DNA of 64,000 nucleotides, from contig SVOJ01000009.1 of the NCBI GenBank assembly GCA_015066385.1, positions 26,306 through 90,305 of the forward strand, read 5' to 3'. The position numbers were made by a program, and so were the translations under genes. Of the stretch, positions 51,144 to 59,798 are shown in pieces (positions within the stretch are counted from its first letter, which is position 1; every line of letters starts with the position of its first letter). This stretch comes from Oscillospiraceae bacterium. GTDB taxonomy: Bacteria; Bacillota; Clostridia; Oscillospirales; Acutalibacteraceae. Below the pieces are notes generated by a model. It saw only the letters and a list, made by a program, of their open reading frames with translations, was not told where the DNA came from and ran no database searches.

Positions 51144-52151
51144 TCAGATCTGATAAAATCCGACTTTTTTCATTGCCTTGCGGACGGTGCGTTCGGCAAT
51201 GCGGGCGGCACGTTCGGCGCCGTCCTTTGCACACTCTTCAAGATATGCCTTGTCGCCGAGCAGACGAAGGTATTCTTCGCGGACAGGACGCAGTTCTTCG
51301 GCTGTGGCTTCGGCAACGGCAAGTTTGAAATCGCCGTAGCCCTTGCCTGCAAATTCGTTTTCGATCTCGTCAAAAGACTTACCCGTACAGCAGGAATAGA
51401 TGCTCATGAGGTTAGAAACACCGGGCTTTTCGGGGCTGTACTTCACGCAGGCCTCAGAATCGGTGACGGCAGACTTGATTTTGCGGACGATGGTGTCGGT
51501 GTCGTCGGTCATGGAAACGAAGGACTTGACATTGGGGTCGGACTTACTCATCTTCTTGTCGGGCTCCTGCAGGGACATGATTCTTGCTCCCGTTTTGCCG
51601 ATGAAAGGCTCGGGCACGGTAAAGGTCTGCCCGTAAATGCCGTTGAAACGATCGGCAATGTCACGGCACAGCTCCATGTGCTGTTTCTGGTCGTCGCCGA
51701 TGGGCACAAAATCTGCCTGATACAGCAGAATATCCGCCGCCATGAGAACGGGATAAGTAAACAGACCGACATTGATATTGTCTGCGTGTTTCTGTGATTT
51801 ATCCTTGAACTGTGTCATGCGCGAAGCTTCACCGAACATGGTATAGCAATTGAGCAACCACGCCAGCTTTGCGTGGGCATCCACATGGCTCTGAATGAAC
51901 ACAATATTTTTCTGCGGGTCAAGGTCAAGTGCCAACAGCATGGCATACATCTCTCTTGTGCGCTGTCTGAGCACGGCAGGTTCGGTACGTACGGTGATGG
52001 CATGCAGGTCTGCAACACCGAAAATGCAGTCATAATCCTGTGCCATATTCTTCCAGTTGCGGAATGCACCGAGGTAGTTGCCGAGGGTGGGCGTGCCCGA
52101 GGACTGCACAAGACTCAATACTCTTTTGGGGGCTTCTGTTTTATTTTCCAT
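51144..52151 (-). CDS. trpS: Tryptophanyl-tRNA synthetase
   Basis: A 335-residue class I aminoacyl-tRNA synthetase charging tRNA-Trp. The HIGH-equivalent is SGTPTLGNYLGAFRNW and the KMSKS loop KKMSKSDPNVKSF; FGVADLHAITVR and LLYQADFVPIGDDQKQHMEL line the active site. The length is normal. No T-box leader is seen in the short upstream gap after the AAA ATPase gene, so expression probably depends on another promoter or read-through. Confidence 0.97.
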   Translation of the reverse strand: MENKTEAPKRVLSLVQSSGTPTLGNYLGAFRNWKNMAQDYDCIFGVADLHAITVRTEPAVLRQRTREMYAMLLALDLDPQKNIVFIQSHVDAHAKLAWLLNCYTMFGEASRMTQFKDKSQKHADNINVGLFTYPVLMAADILLYQADFVPIGDDQKQHMELCRDIADRFNGIYGQTFTVPEPFIGKTGARIMSLQEPDKKMSKSDPNVKSFVSMTDDTDTIVRKIKSAVTDSEACVKYSPEKPGVSNLMSIYSCCTGKSFDEIENEFAGKGYGDFKLAVAEATAEELRPVREEYLRLLGDKAYLEECAKDGAERAARIAERTVRKAMKKVGFYQI

Positions 52152-52169
52152 TTTCGTTATTTCCTTTCT

Positions 52170-53429
52170 TCATATCAACCATGCCGGCACATACCAATTC
52201 TTTTTATCCACAGGCAAAACATCACTTGCAAGGCAAACCACAAGTCCCGTTCCCACCGTTGTTTTTAATTGTGCCGCATCCGTAAATAAATCTTCTTCAT
52301 TTGTTTGTTCAAGAATATTCAGCACCGAAAAATTCTTAACCGCATTGGCAGGTGCCGTATTTTTTTTGATTTCAATCGGATATACAGTAGCATTCTGATA
52401 TATGATTAAGTCAATTTCTTTTTTATTATTGTCCCTGTAATAAAACAAAGGCGGTTTCTTCCCTGCATTCAGATAACTTTTATAGATTTCCGAAACGACC
52501 CATGTTTCAAAAAAAGCACCGCTCATGGCACTATTCTCAAGCACTTGCGGAGATCCCCAACCGAGCAGATGGGCACAAAGTCCCGTATCAAGAAAATACA
52601 TTCGCGGAGATTTAACAACCCGTTTGAGTGCGTTGTTTGAATAGGGTTGAATCAGCGCAACCACACCGCAGGAAATGAGCAACGACAGCCATGTTTTTGC
52701 CGTCGGTGCACTGATTCCGACTTCGCCTGCGAGTGCTTCGTAGTTTACAACCGTTGCCGTGCGCGCCGCAACCGCAGTCACAAAATTCAAAAAAGCCGTT
52801 TCGTTGGCAACCTGCTCAAGATCCCGTATATCACGGCTGATATAGGTATCAAGATAGGACTCATAAAAGATGGAAAGATTCATCTTGTCATCTTTGTATA
52901 CGGCAGGCATGGAACCTTTATAAATACGTTCAAAAACTTCCGTCACGGTCATGGGCTTTGCCTGTGCGATACGGGCAATGAGTTGTTGCGGATCAGCCTC
53001 AAATGGCGGGAAGTGATTGCCGAAGATCTCGCTGTTTGTCAATCCGAGCATCTGCACAATGCCGACCCTGCCCGACAATGTTTCGGTCACATTCTGCATC
53101 ATTCTGAACATCTGTGATCCGGTCAGCCAGAAGTCGCCGTTTTTTTTGCGTTTGTCGACAATTGTTTTGATATAAGGAAACAATTCCGGCGCATATTGCA
53201 CCTCATCAATCATCACAGGAGGGGCATAACGCTGCAAAAAAAGCTCCGGGTCTGTTTTTGCAAGTGCACGGATTGTCGGATTGTCCAACGAAACAATTTT
53301 CCGTCCTTCTTCTGCAAGGTTTTCGAGCAAGGTTGATTTGCCGACCTGTCGGGGACCCGTCACAAGTAAAACGGGAAAAGTTTCATTTACATTCAGAATG
53401 GTCTGCTTGACTGTTCTTTCATAAAACAT
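52170..53429 (-). CDS. AAA-family ATPase with DUF4143-like C-terminal domain
   Basis: A 419-residue protein of the common AAA_14/DUF4143 type. Walker A is TGPRQVGKSTLLENL and Walker B VMIDEVQYAPELFPYIK; the C-terminal half has YFLDTGLCAHLLGW and a nuclease-like FYYRDNNKKEIDLIIYQNAT then YPIEIKKN. The E-D-x-IE-K pattern recalls restriction-endonuclease-like folds. The function of the family is unknown, though it is common among accessory genes. Palindromic repeats lie just upstream. Confidence 0.88.
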   Translation of the reverse strand: MFYERTVKQTILNVNETFPVLLVTGPRQVGKSTLLENLAEEGRKIVSLDNPTIRALAKTDPELFLQRYAPPVMIDEVQYAPELFPYIKTIVDKRKKNGDFWLTGSQMFRMMQNVTETLSGRVGIVQMLGLTNSEIFGNHFPPFEADPQQLIARIAQAKPMTVTEVFERIYKGSMPAVYKDDKMNLSIFYESYLDTYISRDIRDLEQVANETAFLNFVTAVAARTATVVNYEALAGEVGISAPTAKTWLSLLISCGVVALIQPYSNNALKRVVKSPRMYFLDTGLCAHLLGWGSPQVLENSAMSGAFFETWVVSEIYKSYLNAGKKPPLFYYRDNNKKEIDLIIYQNATVYPIEIKKNTAPANAVKNFSVLNILEQTNEEDLFTDAAQLKTTVGTGLVVCLASDVLPVDKKNWYVPAWLI

Positions 53430-53474
53430 AAAAATCCTCCCTGCTTATTATAGGTAGGCAGTCAGATTTTATAC

Positions 53475-53570
53475 AAATCTAAAATACCATTTTAGATTTT
53501 ACTAAAGTTTTTGCAAATTGTCAATAATATTTTTAGTTAAATCCAAAATGCCGTTTTAGATTTAACTAAA
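53475..53570. repeat. Two 32-bp palindromic direct repeats upstream of the AAA ATPase gene
   Basis: Copies at 53475-53506 and 53539-53570 share AAATCnAAAATnCCnTTTTAGATTT(T/A)ACTAAA. Each has an AATCTAAAAT/ATTTTAGATT-like palindrome. The second is extended into a 39-base near-perfect palindrome from 53532. They could be operators for a dimeric regulator or an AT-rich terminator of the convergent-spaced nitroreductase gene. Confidence 0.7.
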
Positions 53571-53578
53571 AAACAGCG

Positions 53579-54136
53579 TCATTCAGACAGTTCAAGTTCT
53601 TTAAAAATTTCCACTCTGCCTTCGGCACGGGGCTTGGGGGCAGGGTCTTCATCGGGATAACCGACGGCAATAGCAATAAGGAATTTCCATTCTTCGGGAA
53701 TATTCATGCGTTTTTTCCAGACATTGCCTTCGGGTTCATTCATCAGTCCGCCGACACTTGCAATGATGCAGGTGCCAAGGCCCATGCTTTTTGCGGCGAT
53801 ACAGATGTTTTCGGTCATAATACCGCCGTCCATAGCAGAGTTGCCCTCGGCAAACAGAAAGATAAGGGTCGGTGCATTCTGATAAACAGGGCTTATGTTC
53901 CAGTTGGTGTAAGCGGGGGTATCCCAACCGACTTTATTTTTGAAATCAACATTGAGTGCTTCGAGTGCTTTTTTGTCCTGCAGCACGCGGATGTGGCAGG
54001 GTTGTCCGTTTCTGCCGCTGGGTGCCCAGACGGCGGCTTCAAGAATAGCGGACAGTTGCTCGTCACTGATTTGTTCATCCTTATAAAAACGGATGGTGCG
54101 GCGTTCAAGAATGGTTTTGAGAACAATATTTTCCAT
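53579..54136 (-). CDS. Nitroreductase-family FMN oxidoreductase
   Basis: A 185-residue flavoprotein. The N-terminal ERRTIRFYKDEQISDEQLSA and WAPSGRNGQPCHIRVL are nitroreductase FMN-binding motifs; GGIMTENICIAAKSMGLGTC and IAVGYPDEDPAPKPR complete the family pattern. Such enzymes reduce nitro groups, quinones or flavins with NAD(P)H. The start MENIVL follows CGGAGAAA. It stands alone, with a divergent promoter for the next operon. Confidence 0.93.
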   Translation of the reverse strand: MENIVLKTILERRTIRFYKDEQISDEQLSAILEAAVWAPSGRNGQPCHIRVLQDKKALEALNVDFKNKVGWDTPAYTNWNISPVYQNAPTLIFLFAEGNSAMDGGIMTENICIAAKSMGLGTCIIASVGGLMNEPEGNVWKKRMNIPEEWKFLIAIAVGYPDEDPAPKPRAEGRVEIFKELELSE

Positions 54137-54204
54137 TTTACATTTCTCCGGATCAAAATATATAATACAATACCACAAATATTTTGTTTTTGCAAGATGA
54201 GAAG

Positions 54205-54233
54205 TTGACAATTGCAGAAAATATGGTTAAAAT
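54205..54233 (+). promoter_or_regulatory. Sigma-A promoter of the four-gene operon ending in ridA
   Basis: TTGACA, 17-base spacer, TAAAAT, 32 bases before the first start codon. Confidence 0.75.
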
Positions 54234-54264
54234 ATAGAATAGAATATTATGCGGAGGTAATCCT

Positions 54265-54519
54265 ATGAAAAAAATGTATATGCTCTCTCTTTTTGCAATG
54301 CTTCTTTTGCCCCTGTTCGGTATTTCCGCTTCGGCGACAGGCATGCACATTGCCGCAGGTCTTCCCAATTATCCGCTGATTATTGCCTGCGTGGTCGGCG
54401 GCTCGCTTGCCGTGTTCCTGATTGCCATGTTTGCAATGAAATACAAGCGCAAAGGTGCTCCCATTTCCGAAGAACAGGCACAGCTGCCCGAAGAAACCGA
54501 TGCAAACACGGAGGAATAA
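54265..54519 (+). CDS. Small membrane protein of unknown function
   Basis: An 84-residue protein with an N-terminal signal-like segment (MKKMYMLSLFAMLLLPLFG, then SASA), a second membrane segment (LIIACVVGGSLAVFLIAMFA), a basic stretch (KYKRK) and an acidic tail. The topology suggests a one-pass membrane protein with a short outer loop after signal cleavage. I know no function. GGAGG precedes the ATG. It is the first gene of the operon, 4 bases before the hydrolase gene. Confidence 0.78.
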   Translation: MKKMYMLSLFAMLLLPLFGISASATGMHIAAGLPNYPLIIACVVGGSLAVFLIAMFAMKYKRKGAPISEEQAQLPEETDANTEE

Positions 54520-54523
54520 AGCA

Positions 54524-55510
54524 ATGACTGATGTGAAACTGCTTGTCAGCGATATGCTTGTCAATGAAGATAATTACGCTGCCGAAATGACCGAAGTGGT
54601 CGAACCGTATCTTGCATCCATCTGCAAAAACGGCTATTTCAAGGGTGTCGGCGGTGCCGAGCTCTGGTATGAATCCTATATCCGTGCCGATGCAACAGCC
54701 ACGGTTGTGATTTCCCACGGCTTTACGGAAACGGCTGAAAAATTCCGTGAAATGTCTTACTATTACAGCAAGGCAGGCTACAATGTGTTTGCCGTTGACC
54801 ACCGCGGTCACGGCAATTCGCACCGTGAAAATGATGATCCCGAAACGGTACATATCGACAATTTCGATACTTATATTGAGGATCTGAAAATCTTTGTCGA
54901 TACCGTTGTAAAGCCCGTTTCCGTGGGATTGCCGCTGTATCTCTACGGTCATTCCATGGGCGGCGCAGTGAGCGTTTTGTTCATTATGAAGTATGCGGAT
55001 GTGTTTGAAAAATGTGTGCTGACCGCACCGATGATTTCCGCCAACACCGCCAATATGCCGCATTTTCTGACGGGCAACCTCGCAAAGCTGTTCATAGCAC
55101 TCGGCAAGTCCAAGGAATGTGTGCTCGGCATGGGGGCATACAACCCCGAACGCAAATTTGAGGACAGCAATGATACTTCGCGTGCACGTTTTGAATACTA
55201 CCACGCAAAACGCAATGCAAACCGCAAATATCAGACTTCCCGTCCGTCCTATGCATGGGTAAAAGAAGCAGTTCGCATTGTAAAAGTACAGCTTGACGAA
55301 GAAAATTGCAAAAAAATAAAAACAAAGCTGATTCTGTGTCAGCCGGAATGGGACGGCTCGGTCAACATGTCACCGCAGAATGTTTTTATCTCCCGTGTTC
55401 CCGGCGGCATTTTTAAAAAATTCTACGGTGCAAAGCATGAAATCTACATGAGCCCGAATGATGTCATGGACAAATACCTGAACACCATTTTCTCGTTTCT
55501 TGAGGGATAA
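54524..55510 (+). CDS. Alpha/beta-hydrolase, monoglyceride lipase/lysophospholipase-like
   Basis: A 328-residue serine hydrolase (Hydrolase_4 type). VVISHGFTETAEKF, the HRGHGNS loop, and the nucleophile elbow YGHSMGGAVS are clear; the late GAKHEIYMSPNDV holds the likely His. This layout is that of monoacylglycerol lipases and lysophospholipase L2. No signal peptide is present. GGAGGAA precedes the ATG and lies within the end of the upstream gene. It is followed after 2 bases by a small Cys protein gene. Confidence 0.9.
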   Translation: MTDVKLLVSDMLVNEDNYAAEMTEVVEPYLASICKNGYFKGVGGAELWYESYIRADATATVVISHGFTETAEKFREMSYYYSKAGYNVFAVDHRGHGNSHRENDDPETVHIDNFDTYIEDLKIFVDTVVKPVSVGLPLYLYGHSMGGAVSVLFIMKYADVFEKCVLTAPMISANTANMPHFLTGNLAKLFIALGKSKECVLGMGAYNPERKFEDSNDTSRARFEYYHAKRNANRKYQTSRPSYAWVKEAVRIVKVQLDEENCKKIKTKLILCQPEWDGSVNMSPQNVFISRVPGGIFKKFYGAKHEIYMSPNDVMDKYLNTIFSFLEG

Positions 55511-55512
55511 AC

Positions 55513-55689
55513 ATGGCAGATCAATGTGAATATTGCGCCTATTTTGTGTATGACGAATATGCGGGACAGTACCTTTGTGAACAGGATCTGGATGAAGATG
55601 AACTGTACCGCTTTATGACACAGCAGACAAAGGGATGTCCCTATTTCAAAGACGGTGACGAATATAAATTAGTCCGTCATCAGAATTAA
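55513..55689 (+). CDS. 58-residue Cys-rich protein (DUF6472-like)
   Basis: A short acidic protein with four cysteines, arranged CEYCAYFVYDEYAGQYLC then CPYFKDGDEYKLVRHQ, and a LDEDELYRFM centre. Small clostridial proteins of this pattern are known to me as a DUF6472-like group; that assignment is from memory. The cysteines could bind zinc. The start lies 2 bases after the hydrolase stop and ridA starts 16 bases downstream, so it is part of the operon. Confidence 0.8.
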   Translation: MADQCEYCAYFVYDEYAGQYLCEQDLDEDELYRFMTQQTKGCPYFKDGDEYKLVRHQN

Positions 55690-55705
55690 ATCGGAGGAAA
55701 CTTAA

Positions 55706-56080
55706 ATGGAAGTTATTTTTAACGAACAAGCACCTGCCGCCATCGGCCCTTATTCACAAGGCTACAAGGTCGGCAATCTTGTTTTCACCTCGGGTCAGAT
55801 TCCCGTAGACCCTGCCTCGGGCAATGTCGTCGACGGCGGCATCGAAGAACAGACCCACCGCGTTTGCCGGAATCTGCAACTCGTTCTGCAGGCTGCAGGA
55901 TGCGAGCTGACCGATGTTGTCAAAACCACCTGCTTCTTAAAGGAAATGAGCGACTTTGCCGCTTTCAACGGCGTGTATGCACAGTATTTCACAGCCAAGC
56001 CTGCTCGCTCCTGCGTGGCAGTCAAGCAGTTACCCAAGGATGTGCTCGTTGAAATCGAGTGCATTGCAGAAAGCAAATAA
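55706..56080 (+). CDS. ridA: RidA-family reactive intermediate deaminase
   Basis: A 124-residue RidA/YjgF protein, which hydrolyses reactive enamine/imine intermediates released by PLP enzymes. Motifs: NEQAPAAIGPYSQGYKVGN, VFTSGQIPVDPASG, VVKTTCFLKEMSDF, the catalytic Arg in KPARSCVAVKQLPKD, and VEIECIA. The length is normal. GGAGG precedes the ATG. It is the last gene of its operon; a terminator follows at once. Confidence 0.97.
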   Translation: MEVIFNEQAPAAIGPYSQGYKVGNLVFTSGQIPVDPASGNVVDGGIEEQTHRVCRNLQLVLQAAGCELTDVVKTTCFLKEMSDFAAFNGVYAQYFTAKPARSCVAVKQLPKDVLVEIECIAESK

Positions 56081-56088
56081 ATATAGAA

Positions 56089-56115
56089 AAGGAGCTGTGA
56101 AATAGCTCCTTTTTT
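56089..56115 (+). terminator. Intrinsic terminator of the ridA operon
   Basis: AAGGAGCT pairs with AGCTCCTT around a 7-base loop and is followed by a run of T. Confidence 0.88.
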
Positions 56116-56122
56116 GTACGAT

Positions 56123-56386
56123 AAATTACGGTTTGGTGGGGAGTAGCCAATCACGGGGACGAGTACCCTGATTGACTCTATGATATATCCAAAACAGTCA
56201 ATCTGGGTTCCGTCCCCTGATTGGCGGCGATGTTTTTGGATATTTATTTGTATTATTTTGTTTAAATTTGTGCGTGGTCGTAAATCAGGGGACAGTACTG
56301 CGATTGACATTTTGGAAAAATGATTATGTCAATCACAGTAGCCGTCCCCATGATTGACTCCCCAACTCCCCGCTAAACCGTACTTT
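56123..56386. mobile_element. MITE/REP-like palindromic element
   Basis: Terminal arms 56123-56144 and 56365-56386 are inverted repeats (19 of 22 identical; AAATTACGGTTTGGTGGGGAGT). The interior holds several inverted blocks built on GGGGAC / GTCCCC and CAATCA / TGATTG. No coding capacity is visible. The arms match those of the element at 30719-31165, apart from three central positions. Confidence 0.7.
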
Positions 56387-56400
56387 ATAATATTAAAAAA

Positions 56401-56438
56401 TGCAAAAGGAACTGTTTTTACGCAGCTCCTTTTTTGCA
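56401..56438. terminator. Terminator between the palindromic element and the cupin gene
   Basis: TGCAAAAGGA(A)CTG pairs with CAG(C)TCC-TTTTTTGCA with one mismatch; T-tracts on both sides allow action in both directions. It lies just past the cupin stop. Confidence 0.7.
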
Positions 56439-56442
56439 ATGT

Positions 56443-56790
56443 CTATTTAAGCATAATCAGCGCAACCACGCTTGCGGTCACATTGCCTTCATTACGGATG
56501 GAGTGCTTTTCGCCGTCATTGCAGATGAGCACATCACCGACTTTGCAGATTTTTTCTTCGCCGTTGTCGTTGTAAACAACTTCACCCTGGGTGACAACAA
56601 AGATTTCTTCTTCGCCCTCGTGCACATGTTCACCGATGCCGCAACCGGGATTGAGGGTGATATCGGCAAAGAGTCTGCCTTTGTTGTAAAGTTCTTCCTT
56701 ATTCACAAAATCCGTGATCTGCACCGTGCCGTTGCCGCCGCGCATGTGTTCACGCAGGGAAACGGGACATTCTTCTTTTCTTCTGACCAT
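56443..56790 (-). CDS. Small cupin-domain protein
   Basis: A 115-residue single cupin. Metal-binding motifs are GEHVHEGEEEIFVVTQGEV and a later CNDGEKHSIRNEG. The fold commonly binds a metal and serves as an enzyme, sugar isomerase-like or sensor unit; no specific role can be given. The start MVRRKEE has a GGAGG site. It is monocistronic and divergent from the cohesin/dockerin gene. Confidence 0.9.
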   Translation of the reverse strand: MVRRKEECPVSLREHMRGGNGTVQITDFVNKEELYNKGRLFADITLNPGCGIGEHVHEGEEEIFVVTQGEVVYNDNGEEKICKVGDVLICNDGEKHSIRNEGNVTASVVALIMLK

Positions 56791-56948
56791 TGCATTGCCT
56801 CCGTTTGTCGTTTTTCTATATTATAAAAAACACTTTTTGGCTTGTCAATATATTGTATTTAAAAAAAGGTAGACAAAAGCATAATAATGTGATATGCTAT
56901 ACTTAATTTATTATGCCTTATTCTGACTTGATTTCAGGAGTGTTCTAT

Positions 56949-59744
56949 ATGAAAAAAGGGAAATTTTTACATACATTCTGCATCCTGCTTGCTGTTGCGG
57001 TGGTGTTACTCATAAGCAGTATTTCCGCTTTTGCCGCTGTTGGCTGGAGTGCAGAAAACGGTGCACTGTACTACTACGGCACGGACGGCAAAAAGGTAAC
57101 AGGAATGCAGATGATTGAAACGCAAACCTATGAATTTTTGCCCGACGGCCGACTGACAGGCAAAAATGTAACGGTCGCAACCGAAAACGGTGTGTACTGC
57201 ATCAACAATGCCGCCATTGTCAAAGGATTCAAAGCCCTCGGTGACACTCTGCATTATTTCGGTGACGACGGAATCCGCTTTGAGAATGGTACCATTGACG
57301 GTCTGACCGTACAGGACGGTGTTGTACAAGGTAATAACATTTATGTAAGAAGCGGCACGGTACGCCACTTTTTGCAGAATAACCGGATTCTGTTTACGGT
57401 ATCCGATTACGATACGCAACTCGTGTTGACAGCAGATCACACCACTGCCGGCGGTCAAACCTCCGTCAGAATCAGTCTTAAAAACAACCCCGGTATTGCA
57501 GAATTACAGTTAAGACTGCACTTTGATTGTGCCATGCTGACACACACATTCACCTATGATGAAGGTCTGCTTGCGGGCTTCTCCGAAGTGAAAGACAGCA
57601 ACAGTATTATACTGACATGGAGCGGCGTTGCCGATTGCAAAAACGACGGCACACTTGTGACGCTGTACTTTGATGCCGGCAACACACAGGGGGATACCCT
57701 TGTGCATGCACAGACCCTTTCCGCAAAGGCTGCCAACGAAACCGACCGCACCTGCAGCGAAGGTGCCGCGACAATTACAATCGGTTGTCCGCATGATTTT
57801 GAAGAATATATTTTCAACAACGATTCCACCTGCACTGCGGACGGCACCAAAACGGCAACCTGTTCCCATTGCGGTGCAACGGACACCGTAACGGCTTACA
57901 ACACAAAAATTCCGCACACCGGCGGCAATGCAACCTGCATGGCAAAAGCGATCTGCGAGGTCTGCGGCACAGCCTACGGTACCTATGCTCCCGATGTGCA
58001 TCTGAACCTCGTTGCCCATGAAGGCAAAGAACCGACATGTTACGCAAACGGCTACACTGCGTATGAACAATGCACGGATTGCACCAAAGAACTGGACAAA
58101 ACGGTGCTTTATGCAACCAATCACAAAAATGCGTATTCCGTTGCCGCGAAACTGCCCACATGCACACAGAAAGGTTACAATGACCATATTTACTGTCCCG
58201 ATTGCAACCGTGTCAGCGGATATGAAGAACTCCCCGCAACGGGACACCGCAACACGGTGACCGTCTCCGCACTCACACCGACGTGTACCGAAGGCGGTTA
58301 CAATGAATACACCTTCTGCAATGATTGTCAAACGGCTCTCGACAGAACCGATCTGCCCGCCACCAATCACCCGAAAAAACAGACCATCAAGAAAAAGGAT
58401 GCCACCTGCTATGAAGACGGACATAGCAGTTACACACACTGTCCCGATTGCAACACGGATTTCGGTTACGAAATACTCCCCATGCTTTCGCATAAAAACA
58501 AATATCCCGTTGCCGAAAAACAGGCAAGCTGCACCGAAGACGGTCATACCGCATACGAACACTGCCCCGATTGCGGTGAGGATTTCGGCAAAGAAATTTA
58601 CTTAGCGCAAGGCCACCCGTCCACCATTGAAATCGTCGCAAAAGCGCCGACCTGTACCGCCCCGGGCTATGAAACTTATGAATGCTGTACCGTCTGTATG
58701 ACGGATATCGGCAAGGTCGACCTGCCCGCACTCGGTCACAGAGAACTGACAAATTACACTGCACTTACGGCAACTTGTACCGCAGACGGTCATACCGCTT
58801 ACAGCGTTTGCGGAATCTGCGCTGAAGAAATCGGTAAAACCGTATATCCCGCATTGCAGCATAAAAACAAATACACTGTCGGTGAAAAGGAACCGACCTG
58901 CACGGAAGACGGCAACAACCGTTACATCTATTGCCCTGACTGCAATACTGCATTCGATAAAGAAACATATCCTGCCACCAACCACGCTAACAAAACATTT
59001 CAGGAAGGTTTGCCGCCCACCTGCACCGAAAACGGCTACACCGCACACTATGCGTGCTCCGATTGCGGTGAAAAAACAAACTATGAAGAAATCCCCGCAC
59101 TGCAACACAAAAATGCAACTGCGCATCCCGCAAAAGATCCCACCTGTACCGAGCCGGGTATGTCTGCCCATATTTCATGCCCCGATTGCGGCATGACAAG
59201 CGGCAAAACCGAAATACCTCCCCTCGGACATAAAAACAAATACACTGTTTCCGCCGTCAAGCCAACCTGCACCGAAACGGGATGGACCGCATACGAATAC
59301 TGTCCCGATTGCGGTTTTGAAGAAGGAAAAGAAGTGGTACCTGCAAAAGGTCATGATTTCTCATTCTGGATTACGGAAGTACATGCGGGACTCGGCAAAG
59401 AAGGAACGGAAATCCGTTGGTGCGGTGCCTGCATGGAAACCGAAAAACGCACAACTGCCGCCCTGACACTTGCAGACGGCAATGTTTATCAGTGCGGCGA
59501 TGCGGATCGCAACAACCTCATCACTGCTGACGATGCACGTTCCGCCCTGCGCTATTCGGTAGGACTGGACAACCCGTCACAACTGAAACTGATTCTTGCC
59601 GACTATGACGGCAACGGAGAAGTCACAGCCGCCGATGCAAGACTTTTGCTTCGCGCCGCAGTCGGTCTGGAAGACATCGGACCTTTCTTCTGTTTTGTTA
59701 CCGAGGACGGCTATTATGAGCGCATAGAACCGGAAGACAATTAA
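56949..59744 (+). CDS. Secreted protein with cohesin-like domain, Cys-rich tandem repeats and dockerin
   Basis: A 931-residue exported protein. Signal peptide (residues 1-32, ending SAFAAVG); a short region with GALYYYGTDGKKVTG; a cohesin-like beta domain (about 155-285; VRISLKNNPGIAELQLRLHF, IILTWSGVADCKNDG); then about eleven well-formed 41-residue Cys repeats (PTCTEDG-x4-Y-x2-CPDC-x13-GHKN pattern) plus two degenerate ones; and a C-terminal type I dockerin (CGDADRNNLITADDARSALR, DYDGNGEVTAADARLLLRAA). Each repeat has three Cys and one His, suggesting zinc or disulfide stabilisation. Having both cohesin and dockerin is consistent with a scaffold or spacer on the surface; partner proteins are unknown. 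Confidence 0.85.
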   Translation: MKKGKFLHTFCILLAVAVVLLISSISAFAAVGWSAENGALYYYGTDGKKVTGMQMIETQTYEFLPDGRLTGKNVTVATENGVYCINNAAIVKGFKALGDTLHYFGDDGIRFENGTIDGLTVQDGVVQGNNIYVRSGTVRHFLQNNRILFTVSDYDTQLVLTADHTTAGGQTSVRISLKNNPGIAELQLRLHFDCAMLTHTFTYDEGLLAGFSEVKDSNSIILTWSGVADCKNDGTLVTLYFDAGNTQGDTLVHAQTLSAKAANETDRTCSEGAATITIGCPHDFEEYIFNNDSTCTADGTKTATCSHCGATDTVTAYNTKIPHTGGNATCMAKAICEVCGTAYGTYAPDVHLNLVAHEGKEPTCYANGYTAYEQCTDCTKELDKTVLYATNHKNAYSVAAKLPTCTQKGYNDHIYCPDCNRVSGYEELPATGHRNTVTVSALTPTCTEGGYNEYTFCNDCQTALDRTDLPATNHPKKQTIKKKDATCYEDGHSSYTHCPDCNTDFGYEILPMLSHKNKYPVAEKQASCTEDGHTAYEHCPDCGEDFGKEIYLAQGHPSTIEIVAKAPTCTAPGYETYECCTVCMTDIGKVDLPALGHRELTNYTALTATCTADGHTAYSVCGICAEEIGKTVYPALQHKNKYTVGEKEPTCTEDGNNRYIYCPDCNTAFDKETYPATNHANKTFQEGLPPTCTENGYTAHYACSDCGEKTNYEEIPALQHKNATAHPAKDPTCTEPGMSAHISCPDCGMTSGKTEIPPLGHKNKYTVSAVKPTCTETGWTAYEYCPDCGFEEGKEVVPAKGHDFSFWITEVHAGLGKEGTEIRWCGACMETEKRTTAALTLADGNVYQCGDADRNNLITADDARSALRYSVGLDNPSQLKLILADYDGNGEVTAADARLLLRAAVGLEDIGPFFCFVTEDGYYERIEPEDN

Positions 59745-59798
59745 AGTTTTTCAGTTGCTTTAAAGATGCCCCTGCTACAGTAACTGCGGTGAGAAAAT

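Noticed and set aside
51082..52170. T-box leader for trpS
   Set aside because: The gap before trpS is only about 18 bases and shows no specifier stem or T-box sequence.
57510..58562. Long open frame on the minus strand opposite the cohesin/dockerin gene
   Set aside because: It is a shadow of the Cys-rich repeats; no ribosome site, odd composition rich in Cys/Val/Phe, and the plus-strand gene has a signal peptide and known domains.
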